From positions 3,545,501 through 3,609,500 of the forward strand of contig NZ_CP080414.1 of NCBI RefSeq assembly GCF_019457615.1: DNA of 64,000 bases, written 5' to 3'. Positions 17,001 to 25,399 of this stretch are shown here, piece after piece. The translations under genes were made by a program, and so were the position numbers. Position 1 is the stretch's first letter. Each line of letters starts with the position of its first letter. This stretch comes from Shewanella zhangzhouensis (GTDB lineage: Bacteria; Pseudomonadota; Gammaproteobacteria; Enterobacterales; Shewanellaceae). Under the pieces are notes generated by a model that ran no database searches, was not told the DNA's origin, and saw only the letters and a list, made by a program, of their open reading frames with translations.

Positions 17001-17891
17001 TTAAAGTAAGCTGCCGCCAAGACGTTGCCAAAGCCTTGTTGCCACCGGGCCCGGCACAGCAGCGCTTCGGCGCACCAGATGATATTCAAACCGCTGCCGA
17101 GTGGGAAAATCGGCAAGCTCCAGCACTCTCAGGCGCCCTGTCGCCAATGCCTCTGTCAGCATCCACTCTGGCAAGCGCCCCCAGCCCATACCCTGCTCAA
17201 TCAAGGAGAGCTTGGTGGCAAAGCTATTCACATACCAATGCCGCTGGGCAGTTTGCACGCCAAGCTTAAGCCCAAGGGTGCCGCTGCCCGAGTCCTGCAC
17301 CAATATCTGATATTCCTTTCGCAGCTGCTCTACGCTGGAGAGCGCCGGATAGCGTGCCAGCAGGCGGGGGGCGGCCACATTGAGCATCTGTCCCTGACTC
17401 AGGGGCTTTGTATCGAGCCGGGTGCCCGGGCTCAGCGCCGGTGCCAGCGGTGTAATGGCAAGATTTGCCTGCCCCTGCTGCACCCGCTCCACGGCACCTG
17501 TGAGGTATTCCTGCTGAATCACGATGTCAGTTTGTGAAAACTCGGCCTGCACCGACTCCAGCGCCTGGAGGATGGGCGTCAGCTCGAATGAAGCTTCCAC
17601 CGTCAGCACCACCCTGTCTTCATCCCCCCGGCCCAGATGCTGCGCAAGCTGCTCAATCTCTGCGTGGCTCTCTAAAGTTTTCAGCGCCAGCTGATAAATG
17701 CGCTCGCCATTGCCCGTGAGCACAAGGCGGTAGCCATCACGGTTAAACAGGGTCAGCCCCAACTGAGATTCGAGCTGTTTGAGTGCGTGGGTCAAGGCGG
17801 GCTGGGTTTTGCACAGCGCCTCGGCGGCCTGACGCAGCGACGGTTTTTCCACGGCGGCGCACAGGGCCTGAAGCTGAAAAACAGAGGGCAT
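17001..17891 (-). CDS. LysR-family transcriptional regulator
   Basis: A 296-residue LTTR: the N-terminal winged helix-turn-helix (SLRQAAEALCKTQPALTHALKQLE) is followed by the two-lobed effector domain. It is transcribed divergently from the DoxX-like gene, with 84 bp between the starts. An ATCTT-N5-AAGAT box in this gap fits LTTR control of that neighbour. The effector is unknown. Confidence 0.9.
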   Translation of the reverse strand: MPSVFQLQALCAAVEKPSLRQAAEALCKTQPALTHALKQLESQLGLTLFNRDGYRLVLTGNGERIYQLALKTLESHAEIEQLAQHLGRGDEDRVVLTVEASFELTPILQALESVQAEFSQTDIVIQQEYLTGAVERVQQGQANLAITPLAPALSPGTRLDTKPLSQGQMLNVAAPRLLARYPALSSVEQLRKEYQILVQDSGSGTLGLKLGVQTAQRHWYVNSFATKLSLIEQGMGWGRLPEWMLTEALATGRLRVLELADFPTRQRFEYHLVRRSAAVPGPVATRLWQRLGGSLL

Positions 17892-17911
17892 GAAGATAAA
17901 TCCTGTGAATC

Positions 17912-17926
17912 ATCTTAATAAAAGAT
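17912..17926. promoter_or_regulatory. Candidate LysR-type operator
   Basis: ATCTT-aataa-AAGAT is a 15-bp interrupted palindrome with the T-N11-A shape of LTTR sites. It lies in the divergent gap between the LysR gene and the DoxX-like gene. Confidence 0.4.
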
Positions 17927-17975
17927 AATCAATATATTTAATTTTTTGACTGATGAATACTGAGGCAATCCCTCA

Positions 17976-18362
17976 ATGACCCACGGATTGTCGTCAATCA
18001 TGCCCTCTGCCCCATCCTTTGTGCGCTTACTGCCTATTTTCCTGCTGGCGCTGCCCATGGCAGGCTTTGGCATTGCCAAATTGCTCGGCGTCCCCGAGCT
18101 GCACCGCGCCTTTCAGGCCATGGCGCTGCCTGCCTGGTTTGGCTACTTTATTGGCGCCGCCGAATTGGCGGCCGGTATTGGCCTCTTGCTGCCGCGCTGG
18201 AGCGCTCTGGCCGCCACGGGCTTAATCCCCATCATGCTTGGTGCGGCCGGATTTCATCTGGCCTTCGATGTGCCCTCGCCCATTCCGGCGCTGATCTTTT
18301 TGGCGCTGTGCCTCTATATCATCACCCTGCGCCGCAAAGACGCCATCTGGTATCCCTTCTGA
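17976..18362 (+). CDS. DoxX-like small membrane protein
   Basis: The 128-residue protein has four predicted membrane helices and a DoxX-like opening (AGFGIAKLLGVPELHRAFQAMALP, split here as GFGIAKLLG and FQAMALP). These proteins sit in the inner membrane; some take part in redox or stress pathways, but this one has no known role. The ATG at 17976 has a GAGG site about 10 bp upstream; ATG 18000 is an alternative. It is likely regulated by the divergent LysR protein. Confidence 0.75.
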   Translation: MTHGLSSIMPSAPSFVRLLPIFLLALPMAGFGIAKLLGVPELHRAFQAMALPAWFGYFIGAAELAAGIGLLLPRWSALAATGLIPIMLGAAGFHLAFDVPSPIPALIFLALCLYIITLRRKDAIWYPF

Positions 18363-18394
18363 CCTCTGGCGATTTCGGTGTTTTCCCTGTGGAA

Positions 18395-18421
18395 GGGAGT
18401 GCCTTGCACTCCCCTTTTTTT
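18395..18421 (+). terminator. Terminator after the DoxX-like gene
   Basis: GGGAGTGC-ctt-GCACTCCC is an 8-bp perfect stem followed by seven T. Confidence 0.9.
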
Positions 18422-18572
18422 GGTATTCATCCGGCATTCTGTCCCGGATTTTTTGGCCTTTGGCGCCAAAGCCTGTAAAGTGAGCCTGCCGGTGGCAGAC
18501 TCCCCCGGCAGCGGCGCTATTCAAACGTACAATAGCCGACGATAACAACAATGACAGGATGAAAGACGGACT

Positions 18573-20111
18573 ATGAGTCAACCAACGAATCTTTCGGGCA
18601 ACGACCTCAGCGAGGTCAAACAGCTCGGCATGTGGGCCTCCATCATGAGCCTTGGCTACATTTTCTGGCTGGTGGGCGGCATGGAGCTGGTGGAGCGAAT
18701 TGCCTACTACGGTGTGAAGGCCAGTGCCGGCCTCTATGCCAAGGCGCCCGTTTCCGAAGGCGGCCTGGGTATTTCCCTTTCTGACTACGGCATCATTATT
18801 TCGACCTGGGCGATACTGCAAACCTTTATCCCGGTGTTTACCGGCGGTATCTCCGACCGGGTGGGCTACAAAGAAACCATCTTCGCCTCCACCATCATTA
18901 AAATCTCTGGCTACCTGTGTATGGCCTTTTTCCCCAGCTTCTGGGGCTTTCTGGCAGGGGCCATGCTGCTGGCCGCCGGTACGGGTATCTTCAAGCCCGG
19001 TATTCAGGGCACCCTGGTACTGGCCACCCGTCGCGATAACAGCTCCATGGCCTGGGGTATTTTCTATCAGGTGGTGAATATCGGCGGCTTCCTCGGCCCC
19101 CTGGTTGCGGTGCACATGCGCCAGTTGTCATGGGACAATGTGTTCTATGCCTGCGCCGCGATTATATCGCTTAACTTTTTGTTTTTGCTTACCTATAAAG
19201 AACCCGGCAAAGAAGCCCGACTGGAGCGCCAGCGCAAGATTAAAGCCGGTGAAATCAAACAGGACTTCCTGTGGAAAGATGCCTGGAACGAGCTGAAAAA
19301 GCCGGTGGTGATTTACTACATGCTGGTGTTTGCCGGTTTCTGGTTCCTGTTCAACTCCCTCTTCGACGTGCTGCCCATTCACATTGCCGAATGGGTAGAC
19401 ACCAGCGTGATTGTTTCCACCCTGTTTGGCGAAGAAGGCACCCGCAGCGGCATTTTGCAGTTCTGGCTGGGGCTGAATAACGAAGGCACCAAGGTAATGC
19501 CGGAAGGCATGCTGAACCTGAACGCGGGTCTGATTATGACCAGCTGCTTTTTGGTGGCGGCCCTGACGGCCAAGTACCGCATTACCACCGCCATGCTGTG
19601 GGGTTGCCTGTTGTCCATCGGTGCCTTTGTGATGATTGGCGCCACCCACGCCGCCTGGTACATAGTGCTGGCGATTGCCATGTTCTCTCTGGGCGAGATG
19701 ATGATTAGCCCCAAGAAGAACGAGTTTATGGGCAATATCGCCCCCGAGGGCAAAAAAGCCATGTATCTGGGCTTTGTGATGCTGCCACAGGGTATCGGCT
19801 GGGGTCTGGAAGGCTATTTTGGTCCCAAGCTGTATGAGATGTACGCCTCGAAAGAGAAATTCGCCCGTCAGATGCTGGGTGAAGAAGGCATGAGTAGCGC
19901 CGATGTGGCCGCCATCCCACAGGGTGAAGCCTTTACCCGACTGGTGGAGTTTACCGGTCGCGGCAGCCGCGAGCTGACCGAAGTACTCTACAACGCCCAC
20001 AACATAGGTATGGCCTGGTACATTATCGCCGCCATCGGCACCCTCTCGGCGGTAGGCATCTTTATCTACGGCAAGTGGCTGTTTAAGATGCAGCAACAAA
20101 ACCCGGCATAA
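18573..20111 (+). CDS. POT-family peptide:proton symporter
   Basis: A 512-residue MFS protein of the proton-dependent oligopeptide transporter family. The POT signature E-xx-ER-xx-YYG is present as ELVERIAYYG (about residue 33), and the second signature appears as FYQVVNIGGFLGP. Helices are about 12-14, with two longer periplasmic or cytoplasmic inserts (around residues 260-300 and 410-450). It should import di- or tripeptides with protons. It stands alone between two terminators. Confidence 0.88.
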   Translation: MSQPTNLSGNDLSEVKQLGMWASIMSLGYIFWLVGGMELVERIAYYGVKASAGLYAKAPVSEGGLGISLSDYGIIISTWAILQTFIPVFTGGISDRVGYKETIFASTIIKISGYLCMAFFPSFWGFLAGAMLLAAGTGIFKPGIQGTLVLATRRDNSSMAWGIFYQVVNIGGFLGPLVAVHMRQLSWDNVFYACAAIISLNFLFLLTYKEPGKEARLERQRKIKAGEIKQDFLWKDAWNELKKPVVIYYMLVFAGFWFLFNSLFDVLPIHIAEWVDTSVIVSTLFGEEGTRSGILQFWLGLNNEGTKVMPEGMLNLNAGLIMTSCFLVAALTAKYRITTAMLWGCLLSIGAFVMIGATHAAWYIVLAIAMFSLGEMMISPKKNEFMGNIAPEGKKAMYLGFVMLPQGIGWGLEGYFGPKLYEMYASKEKFARQMLGEEGMSSADVAAIPQGEAFTRLVEFTGRGSRELTEVLYNAHNIGMAWYIIAAIGTLSAVGIFIYGKWLFKMQQQNPA

Positions 20112-20141
20112 ATCAACGCCCGGGCTTTACTGTTCCAGAAT

Positions 20142-20169
20142 AAAAAAGCTGCCATCGGCAGCTTTTTTT
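20142..20169. terminator. Bidirectional terminator after the peptide transporter
   Basis: AAAAAAGCTGCC-atc-GGCAGCTTTTTT is a 12-bp perfect stem between two convergent genes. Confidence 0.9.
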
Positions 20170-20182
20170 ATTGGGCTGTATT

Positions 20183-20854
20183 TCAGCCGGCGTATTTTTT
20201 CAGCCACTTGGCAACATCGTTGCCCAGGGTATTCACCGTGTGCTGCAACACGCTGCAGGAGCCCTTGAAGCCGCCCCACATACCGCCGGTGGAAAAACGT
20301 GAGAAATCGCTGATCTTGGTTTCTTCACCATCAATCACCAGCACGGCCGTCGCCGCCACATGCTTGCGATGGGGGTTAAAGGGGTTGGCGTTGCCTTCGC
20401 TGTACACATTGTCGATGGTGATTTTCACCGCATAGCCGTCATCCGGCAAAGCTTCTACCCGCTTGATTTTCAGCTTTTGCTTATTACCGTATTTAACGAT
20501 GGAATCGGCAAACTGACGACCCAACTCGGTGCATTCCAGCTCAACCTTATCGACTATGTTGCTCTCGGGGTTATAGGGAATGTCGGTAAGGATATACACC
20601 ACACCTTCTTCGGCGGCCTTCACGGCTTTCGCAGCCGGCGCGGCCTTGGGTGCAGGCGCCGCTTTTACGTCGGGCGCTGCTGGCGCCGGTGGAGCCACAG
20701 GCGCGGCTGCGGTTTCAACTGCCGGGGCTTCGGCCGTTTGGGCGGCATTGGTTGGCGCCTTGTCAGCGGCGGGTTTATCGGTGGCGCCGCAGGCTGTCAG
20801 CATCAGCGCCAACACAGGGGCGGTGACGGCGGCAGAAAAAGGCAGTTTATGCAT
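20183..20854 (-). CDS. Lipoprotein with an Ala/Pro-rich spacer
   Basis: The 223-residue product has a signal peptide and lipobox LTAC (Cys22). A long Ala/Pro/Lys spacer (about 25-80) follows, then a folded C-terminal domain with no family that I recognise (DIPYNPESNIVDKVELECTE start). The spacer could reach across the periplasm from the outer membrane. Two cysteines in the C-terminal domain may form a disulfide. Monocistronic; role unknown. Confidence 0.75.
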   Translation of the reverse strand: MHKLPFSAAVTAPVLALMLTACGATDKPAADKAPTNAAQTAEAPAVETAAAPVAPPAPAAPDVKAAPAPKAAPAAKAVKAAEEGVVYILTDIPYNPESNIVDKVELECTELGRQFADSIVKYGNKQKLKIKRVEALPDDGYAVKITIDNVYSEGNANPFNPHRKHVAATAVLVIDGEETKISDFSRFSTGGMWGGFKGSCSVLQHTVNTLGNDVAKWLKKYAG

Positions 20855-20918
20855 TTCAGTCTTCCTAATGAGATTTCCTTGTTGGTGCAGGCAAACTACC
20901 GAATAACAAGCAAAAAGA

Positions 20919-20947
20919 AAAGCCCCGACATCGGCAGTCGGGGCTTT
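20919..20947 (-). terminator. Terminator after the UspA gene
   Basis: AAAGCCCCGAC / GTCGGGGCTTT is an 11-bp perfect stem; on the minus strand it is followed by TTTTCTTTTT. It lies 40 bp after the uspA stop. Confidence 0.85.
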
Positions 20948-20989
20948 ATATCACGCTTTTAACAGGGCGTTTTACAGTCCCTTGACCAA

Positions 20990-21421
20990 CTATTTCACCA
21001 CCAGTACCGGGCATTGGGCGCCATTGGCGACGGCCTCTGCCACATTAGTGTGCAGAAAATGCTGAATACCCGAGTACCCATGGCTGGCAATAACCACCAT
21101 GCCAATCTCGCCGTTGTTGGCTTCGGCAATGATTTCATCCGTTGCATCGCCCATACGGATTTGGGTTTCAATCGGCAAATCCGTATGAAGTTTGGCAAGT
21201 AAGGATTTCATCTTTTCGGCTGCCGCGTCCTCCATACTCTTGGCGAGTTCTTCCGGGGTAATTGCCAATATCATGAAATTTTCATCGCCCATGGGTCTTG
21301 GAACCACATGCAGAATCTTCAGTCCCACCTTATACAGGTTGGCCATTTCCACCGCATACCTGAGAGCATGGGAGGCCGTTTCAGTAAAGTCTGTGGGCCA
21401 CAGTATTGTTTTGTTTACCAT
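20990..21421 (-). CDS. Universal stress protein (UspA family)
   Basis: The 143-residue protein has the Usp fold: WPTDFTETASHALRYAVEMA at the N-terminus and an ATP-site-like end, GYSGIQHFLHTNVAEAVANG with CPVLVVK. The GxGxxG-type motif is not strict. I start at 21421 because GGGAGGT precedes this ATG. It follows the SpoIIAA-like gene by about 48 bp and is probably co-transcribed with it. A FNR-like box lies before the pair, which fits anaerobic or stress induction. Confidence 0.88.
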   Translation of the reverse strand: MVNKTILWPTDFTETASHALRYAVEMANLYKVGLKILHVVPRPMGDENFMILAITPEELAKSMEDAAAEKMKSLLAKLHTDLPIETQIRMGDATDEIIAEANNGEIGMVVIASHGYSGIQHFLHTNVAEAVANGAQCPVLVVK

Positions 21422-21469
21422 ATCTACCTCCCGAAACACCTTAAGTTATCAGGCTTGTCCCTTTGGTTC

Positions 21470-21853
21470 TCAGTCGCCCAACCACTCCAGGGCATCTTGC
21501 CTGTCGACAAAGAACCTGGCGTCGGCCGGGGTAAACCAATCCGCAAACTTGGTCATCCACTCTTGCCAGCCGGGTCTGCCGAACACGGCGATTTTTTCGA
21601 AGTGGCGGCCATGCTTGATGCCCAGTTTCAGGTCATCCCACATGGCCCTCGCCTCCCAACCGTCCAGCTCGGTGGCGTCCACCAGCATATAGATATCGGG
21701 ATCACTGACACCGGCAATGGCGCCCTCCAGCACTGGCACCATGCGCTCGTAGTCCTCATGGGTGAGTGTGCCGGTGACCTTGAGCACCACAAAGAAATCA
21801 TCCTTTCCGTGACGCTCGACCCCTATGGTTAAACCATGTCTGAGTGTTGTCAT
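21470..21853 (-). CDS. SpoIIAA/STAS-like protein
   Basis: The 127-residue product resembles the SpoIIAA-like family found in many proteobacteria (core VLKVTGTLTHEDYERMVPVL, then YMLVDATELDGWEARAMWDD). This family has a STAS-type fold; no kinase or sigma partner is visible here. The start at 21853 has AAGGAG upstream; a longer form would lack one. It is the first gene of a likely two-gene unit with UspA. Confidence 0.8.
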   Translation of the reverse strand: MTTLRHGLTIGVERHGKDDFFVVLKVTGTLTHEDYERMVPVLEGAIAGVSDPDIYMLVDATELDGWEARAMWDDLKLGIKHGRHFEKIAVFGRPGWQEWMTKFADWFTPADARFFVDRQDALEWLGD

Positions 21854-21913
21854 CTCTATGCTCCTTGCCGCTACACCTACCATTATTGTAGGCACTGGCC
21901 AGCAGAGACAATC

Positions 21914-21927
21914 GTGATCCAGATCAA
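21914..21927. promoter_or_regulatory. FNR/EtrA-like box upstream of the SpoIIAA-UspA pair
   Basis: GTGAT-ccag-ATCAA matches the FNR consensus TTGAT-N4-ATCAA at 9 of 10 fixed positions. It lies 61-74 bp before the SpoIIAA-like ATG, consistent with a -41.5 activator position. Motif likeness only. Confidence 0.45.
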
Positions 21928-21973
21928 GTTTTTCCCCGGCGCTTGCCTATTTAAGCCGCAAGCCTTAACCTAG

Positions 21974-21991
21974 ACCGACTAATCAGTCGGT
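21974..21991. promoter_or_regulatory. TetR-type operator before the aldehyde dehydrogenase gene
   Basis: ACCGACT-aatc-AGTCGGT has 7-bp perfect arms and looks like the GACCGAC-type operators of small TetR regulators. It lies 25-42 bp before the dehydrogenase ATG, over the expected promoter. A TetR gene closes the same operon, so autoregulation is likely. Confidence 0.65.
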
Positions 21992-22015
21992 TTTATTTCC
22001 AGCAAGGGTATCACC

Positions 22016-23455
22016 ATGAATGCAGCCCCCCAGATGCAGCCATCCCCATCCGGCGAAGTAGCCGCCATGCAGCAAACCTTCGAACGCCAGCGACAAAAGT
22101 TTGCCCAGCACAGCTATCCCAGCCTGAGTGAACGGAAAAATGCACTGACCCTGTTGAAACTGACCTTGTTGGAACAGCAGGATGCGTTGATCAGCGCCCT
22201 TAGTCGCGACTATGGTCATCGCAGTGCGGATGACAGCCGGATATCCGACATCATGCCGGTGGTTAACCACATCAATTATAGTCTGTCCAAGCTGAGCCGC
22301 TGGTGCAAACCCAGCAGGCGCCACGCCGGGATCCTCTTGGCACCGGCCAGCGTCAAAGTGACTTATCAACCCAAGGGGGTTGTGGGCATCATAGTGCCCT
22401 GGAACTTCCCGGTGATGCTAAGCCTGGGGCCACTGGTGACCGCCATTGCCGCCGGTAACAGCGCCATGCTCAAGCTGTCTGAGTTCACTCCCGAGACCAA
22501 TAAGGTGCTCAAATCCTTATTGGCAACAACCTTTGCCGAAAGCAAGGTGGCCGTTATTGAAGGGGAAGCCGATGTGGCCGCCGCCTTCTCAAGCCTGCCC
22601 TTCGACCATCTGCTGTTTACCGGCTCCACCGCCGTGGGTAAACACGTTATGCGCGCCGCCAGCGCCAATCTCACCCCGGTCACTCTGGAGCTGGGTGGCA
22701 AGTCCCCGGTGATAGTAGCGCCGGATATGGCGCTGGAGACCGCCGTTGAGCGTCTCATTTACGGCAAATGCCTTAACGCAGGGCAAATCTGTGTCGCACC
22801 CGACTATGTGTTGGTGCCACGGGGTAAGGAAGATGCCTTTATCAAGGCCTATCAGGACAAGTTTGCCGCCCTGTACGGCAAGGTTGAATCCAACGACGAC
22901 TACGGCGCCATCATCAACGAACGCCAATGGCAACGACTGATGCAGGTGCTGGATGATGCCAAACAACAAGGCGCCAGGGTTCACAGCGCCAGCGGCGAGC
23001 AGCCTCTCAGTTCGCTGCGTAAACTGCCCACCCAACTGTTGACCCAGGTGACGGATGAGATGCTGGTGATGCAGGAAGAAATCTTCGGTCCACTGCTGCC
23101 TGTGGTGCCCTACGACAGCCTCGATGATGCCTTAAGTTACATCAATGCACGCCCAAGGCCGCTGGCGCTGTACCTGATGAGCTTCGATACTGCCACCCAG
23201 GACAAGGTGCTCAGCAGCACTCACTCAGGGGGTGTTTGCATCAACGAAACCGTGTTCCATGTGGCCGCCGACGATGCGCCATTTGGCGGTATAGGCCCAT
23301 CGGGAATGGGGCACTACCACGGCGAAGAGGGATTCCGCACCTTCAGCCATGCCAAAACCGTCCTTAAGCGCGGCCGCCTCAACACCGGTAAGCTGGTGCA
23401 CCCGCCCTATGGCAACGCCATTCAAAAACTATTGATGAAAGTCTTTTTGCGCTGA
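22016..23455 (+). CDS. Aldehyde dehydrogenase, coniferyl-aldehyde-dehydrogenase-like
   Basis: The 479-residue NAD(P)-dependent enzyme oxidises aldehydes to acids. The catalytic elements are visible: GVVGIIVPWNFPV, LELGGKSPVIV with the general-base Glu, and GQICVAPDYV with the nucleophile Cys. The C-terminal FGGIGPSGMGHYHGEEGFRTFSH matches the CalB branch, which lacks the longer N-terminal part of typical ALDHs. Natural substrate is unknown; aliphatic or aromatic aldehyde detoxification is likely. It shares an operon with a TetR repressor 6 bp downstream. Confidence 0.88.
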   Translation: MNAAPQMQPSPSGEVAAMQQTFERQRQKFAQHSYPSLSERKNALTLLKLTLLEQQDALISALSRDYGHRSADDSRISDIMPVVNHINYSLSKLSRWCKPSRRHAGILLAPASVKVTYQPKGVVGIIVPWNFPVMLSLGPLVTAIAAGNSAMLKLSEFTPETNKVLKSLLATTFAESKVAVIEGEADVAAAFSSLPFDHLLFTGSTAVGKHVMRAASANLTPVTLELGGKSPVIVAPDMALETAVERLIYGKCLNAGQICVAPDYVLVPRGKEDAFIKAYQDKFAALYGKVESNDDYGAIINERQWQRLMQVLDDAKQQGARVHSASGEQPLSSLRKLPTQLLTQVTDEMLVMQEEIFGPLLPVVPYDSLDDALSYINARPRPLALYLMSFDTATQDKVLSSTHSGGVCINETVFHVAADDAPFGGIGPSGMGHYHGEEGFRTFSHAKTVLKRGRLNTGKLVHPPYGNAIQKLLMKVFLR

Positions 23456-23461
23456 GGACTC

Positions 23462-24070
23462 ATGCAGATGGCGACTCAGGACCGAGGCACAGACAAACGC
23501 TACCAGATATTGACGGCGGCGCTGCGCCTTTTCAATGGCCAGGGATTTCACGGCACCTCCACCGCCAGCATTGCCAAGGCGGCGGGGGTGGCCACAGGTA
23601 CCCTGTTTCATCACTTTCCCAGTAAAGAGGCCCTGCTGGAAACCCTGTTTTTAACGGTAAAGCAGGAGTTTGCCGATAGCCTTGCGGCCATGGCGATTTT
23701 GGAAGGAACGCTCGAAGACAGGGCCAGGCAGCTTTGGTTTGGTGCCATCGACTGGGCGCTTGAAAACCCGGATAAGCAGCAGTTTTTTCAGCAATTTTCC
23801 ATGTCGGTGGAAATCCCCTTATCCCTTCGTGAACAAGCCATGCAGGGGATCCTCGGCTTTATCGGCGTGATGATAGCCGAGGGGCAAACCTCAGGGGTAC
23901 TGGTGCGGCTACCGCTGCCACTGATGCTGGAAAATTGCCATGGCCAGTATCTGGCCGCGACCCGTTTTTTTTTGGATCATCCCGACCTTGGCAATGACGC
24001 CGGGCACAGAGAAGCGAGTTTTCGCCTCTTCTGGCATGCCATGGCGCAGCAGTGTGCAGCCAACGCCTGA
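23462..24070 (+). CDS. TetR-family repressor
   Basis: A 202-residue TetR protein with the N-terminal helix-turn-helix GFHGTSTASIAKAAGVATGT and FHHFPSKEALL. The C-terminal ligand domain is family-unspecific. GAGGA precedes the ATG. It probably represses the operon through the palindrome at 21974-21991 and responds to an aldehyde or related electrophile. The stop codon lies inside the first copy of a 20-bp tandem repeat. Confidence 0.88.
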   Translation: MQMATQDRGTDKRYQILTAALRLFNGQGFHGTSTASIAKAAGVATGTLFHHFPSKEALLETLFLTVKQEFADSLAAMAILEGTLEDRARQLWFGAIDWALENPDKQQFFQQFSMSVEIPLSLREQAMQGILGFIGVMIAEGQTSGVLVRLPLPLMLENCHGQYLAATRFFLDHPDLGNDAGHREASFRLFWHAMAQQCAANA

Positions 24071-24110
24071 AGTGCGCAGCCAACGCCTGAAGTGCGCAGC
24101 CAACGCCTGA
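24051..24110 (+). repeat. Three 20-bp tandem repeats over the tetR stop codon
   Basis: Three copies of AGTGYGCAGCCAACGCCTGA run head to tail. The first supplies the last six codons and the TGA of the TetR gene; the next two repeat the same coding end after the stop. Confidence 0.85.
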
Positions 24111-24171
24111 AGGCAGTAATCAGCACGGCGACAGGGCTCCATTCCCGAAGAAGTGCGCGTATGAGTTAAAT

Positions 24172-24200
24172 GAAAAAGCCGCTCAGTGAGCGGCTTTTTC
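24172..24200. terminator. Bidirectional terminator between tetR and csgG
   Basis: GAAAAAGCCGCTC-agt-GAGCGGCTTTTTC is a perfect stem with A and T tracts on either side. Confidence 0.9.
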
Positions 24201-24225
24201 TTTTCATTGCCAGAGATGGGGTCTG

Positions 24226-25011
24226 TCAGTCTTCACCCAACTGCTGGCTGCCCGGTGCTGACTGAGACGCTGACCAGTAGCCCTGTGCAACGCCCTTCTC
24301 AATCATTTCGGCAACGGCCACTTCGATGGCTTGCTGCACACAAAACTGCACCGGCTCGTTGGTGGTAAAGCCCACTTCGGCCTCGGCGAGACGATTCAGA
24401 CTGGTAAAGCGGAACAAACCGGCGCGCATCTCCTGAGACATCACCCGCTTGGTGGTATTCACCGACATCAGTACCTTACCCGTGTGCACATCCACCGCAC
24501 GCAGATAAATGGTCACCTGATCTTCACGGTACAGTTCAGATGCGCCTATCCCATAGTATTCCACACCCGTGCCGCCGGTATTGGTGTTGGTTTCGTAGCT
24601 GATAATGCCGCCCTCAAGCAGCAGTCTGGCATTGGCCATAACCGGCAGTTCGGCAGATTTCTTCTGTTTATTGATGAACTTGCGTTCGGTTAACAGGTTT
24701 TGCAGCCCTTCACGCTCCACAGGCGTAAACCAGCCCGAATCCAGCAGGGTTTGCACCAACATGGAGGTCGCCCCCTGAGTCACGGCAGTGGAGAAGCTGC
24801 TCACGTTCGCTTGGGGTTTATATTGGCCTGTCTGATCACGAAAGGAATATACCGCCACCGGGATGGGGTATTTGGGACCGGGCTTAGCCTTCAGGCTTTC
24901 CATGGTTTGGCTCAGGGGATTGACCTGCGCCTCGGTAATATTGAGGTCTGGTTTGGGGATAAGGCTGCAGCCACCCAATGACAGCAGCGCCACCGCGAGC
25001 AGCAGTCTCAT
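24226..25011 (-). CDS. csgG: Curli secretion channel lipoprotein
   Basis: CsgG forms the nonameric outer-membrane pore that exports curli subunits. The 261-residue product has a lipobox LGGC (Cys15), then the conserved IPVAVYSFRDQTGQYKP core and the TSMLVQTLLDSGWFTPVERE segment. The constriction-loop region and the later AEVGFTTNEPVQFCVQQAI end are typical. It overlaps csgF by 4 bp. The curlin subunit genes csgA and csgB are not in this window. Confidence 0.93.
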   Translation of the reverse strand: MRLLLAVALLSLGGCSLIPKPDLNITEAQVNPLSQTMESLKAKPGPKYPIPVAVYSFRDQTGQYKPQANVSSFSTAVTQGATSMLVQTLLDSGWFTPVEREGLQNLLTERKFINKQKKSAELPVMANARLLLEGGIISYETNTNTGGTGVEYYGIGASELYREDQVTIYLRAVDVHTGKVLMSVNTTKRVMSQEMRAGLFRFTSLNRLAEAEVGFTTNEPVQFCVQQAIEVAVAEMIEKGVAQGYWSASQSAPGSQQLGED

Positions 25012-25397
25012 GAATTACCTCCATAAACAGGCATCTCAATTACTGTAACTTCACCCGTCAGCTGGTTGGTAATGGTGAGCACCACGCCGCTGCCGTTGGA
25101 GGCCACCTCGATGCGGTAATCGCCCGTGTCATACACCCCATCGGTGATTTCACCGTCGGCAACCTTGCGGGTAATGGAGTTGATGATATTGCGCTCCAGC
25201 GACTCCTTGAAACGGGTCACGAAGTCCTTTTCACTGGAGGGAGACTGGTTGTCGTTCTGGCTCTGTGCCTTGTTCAGCAAGAAAGAGCCATTGAGTGGCG
25301 AACCACCGAAACTCGGGTTGATGGGGGTATAAACCAGCTCTGTAGCCTCGGCCGAGCCTATCAGGGCCAGCGCCGCCGCGAATAACGTCCTTTTCAT
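25008..25397 (-). CDS. csgF: Curli assembly factor CsgF
   Basis: CsgF couples the CsgG pore to fibre nucleation at the cell surface. The protein has a signal peptide and the mature TELVYTPINPSFGGSPLNG start, which is the CsgG-binding part in the family. I start at the second Met (25397), directly before the KRTLF signal peptide; ATG 25403 is possible. It overlaps csgG and csgE by about 4 bp or less, so the three are co-translated. Confidence 0.9.
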   Translation of the reverse strand: MKRTLFAAALALIGSAEATELVYTPINPSFGGSPLNGSFLLNKAQSQNDNQSPSSEKDFVTRFKESLERNIINSITRKVADGEITDGVYDTGDYRIEVASNGSGVVLTITNQLTGEVTVIEMPVYGGNS

Positions 25398-25399
25398 GT

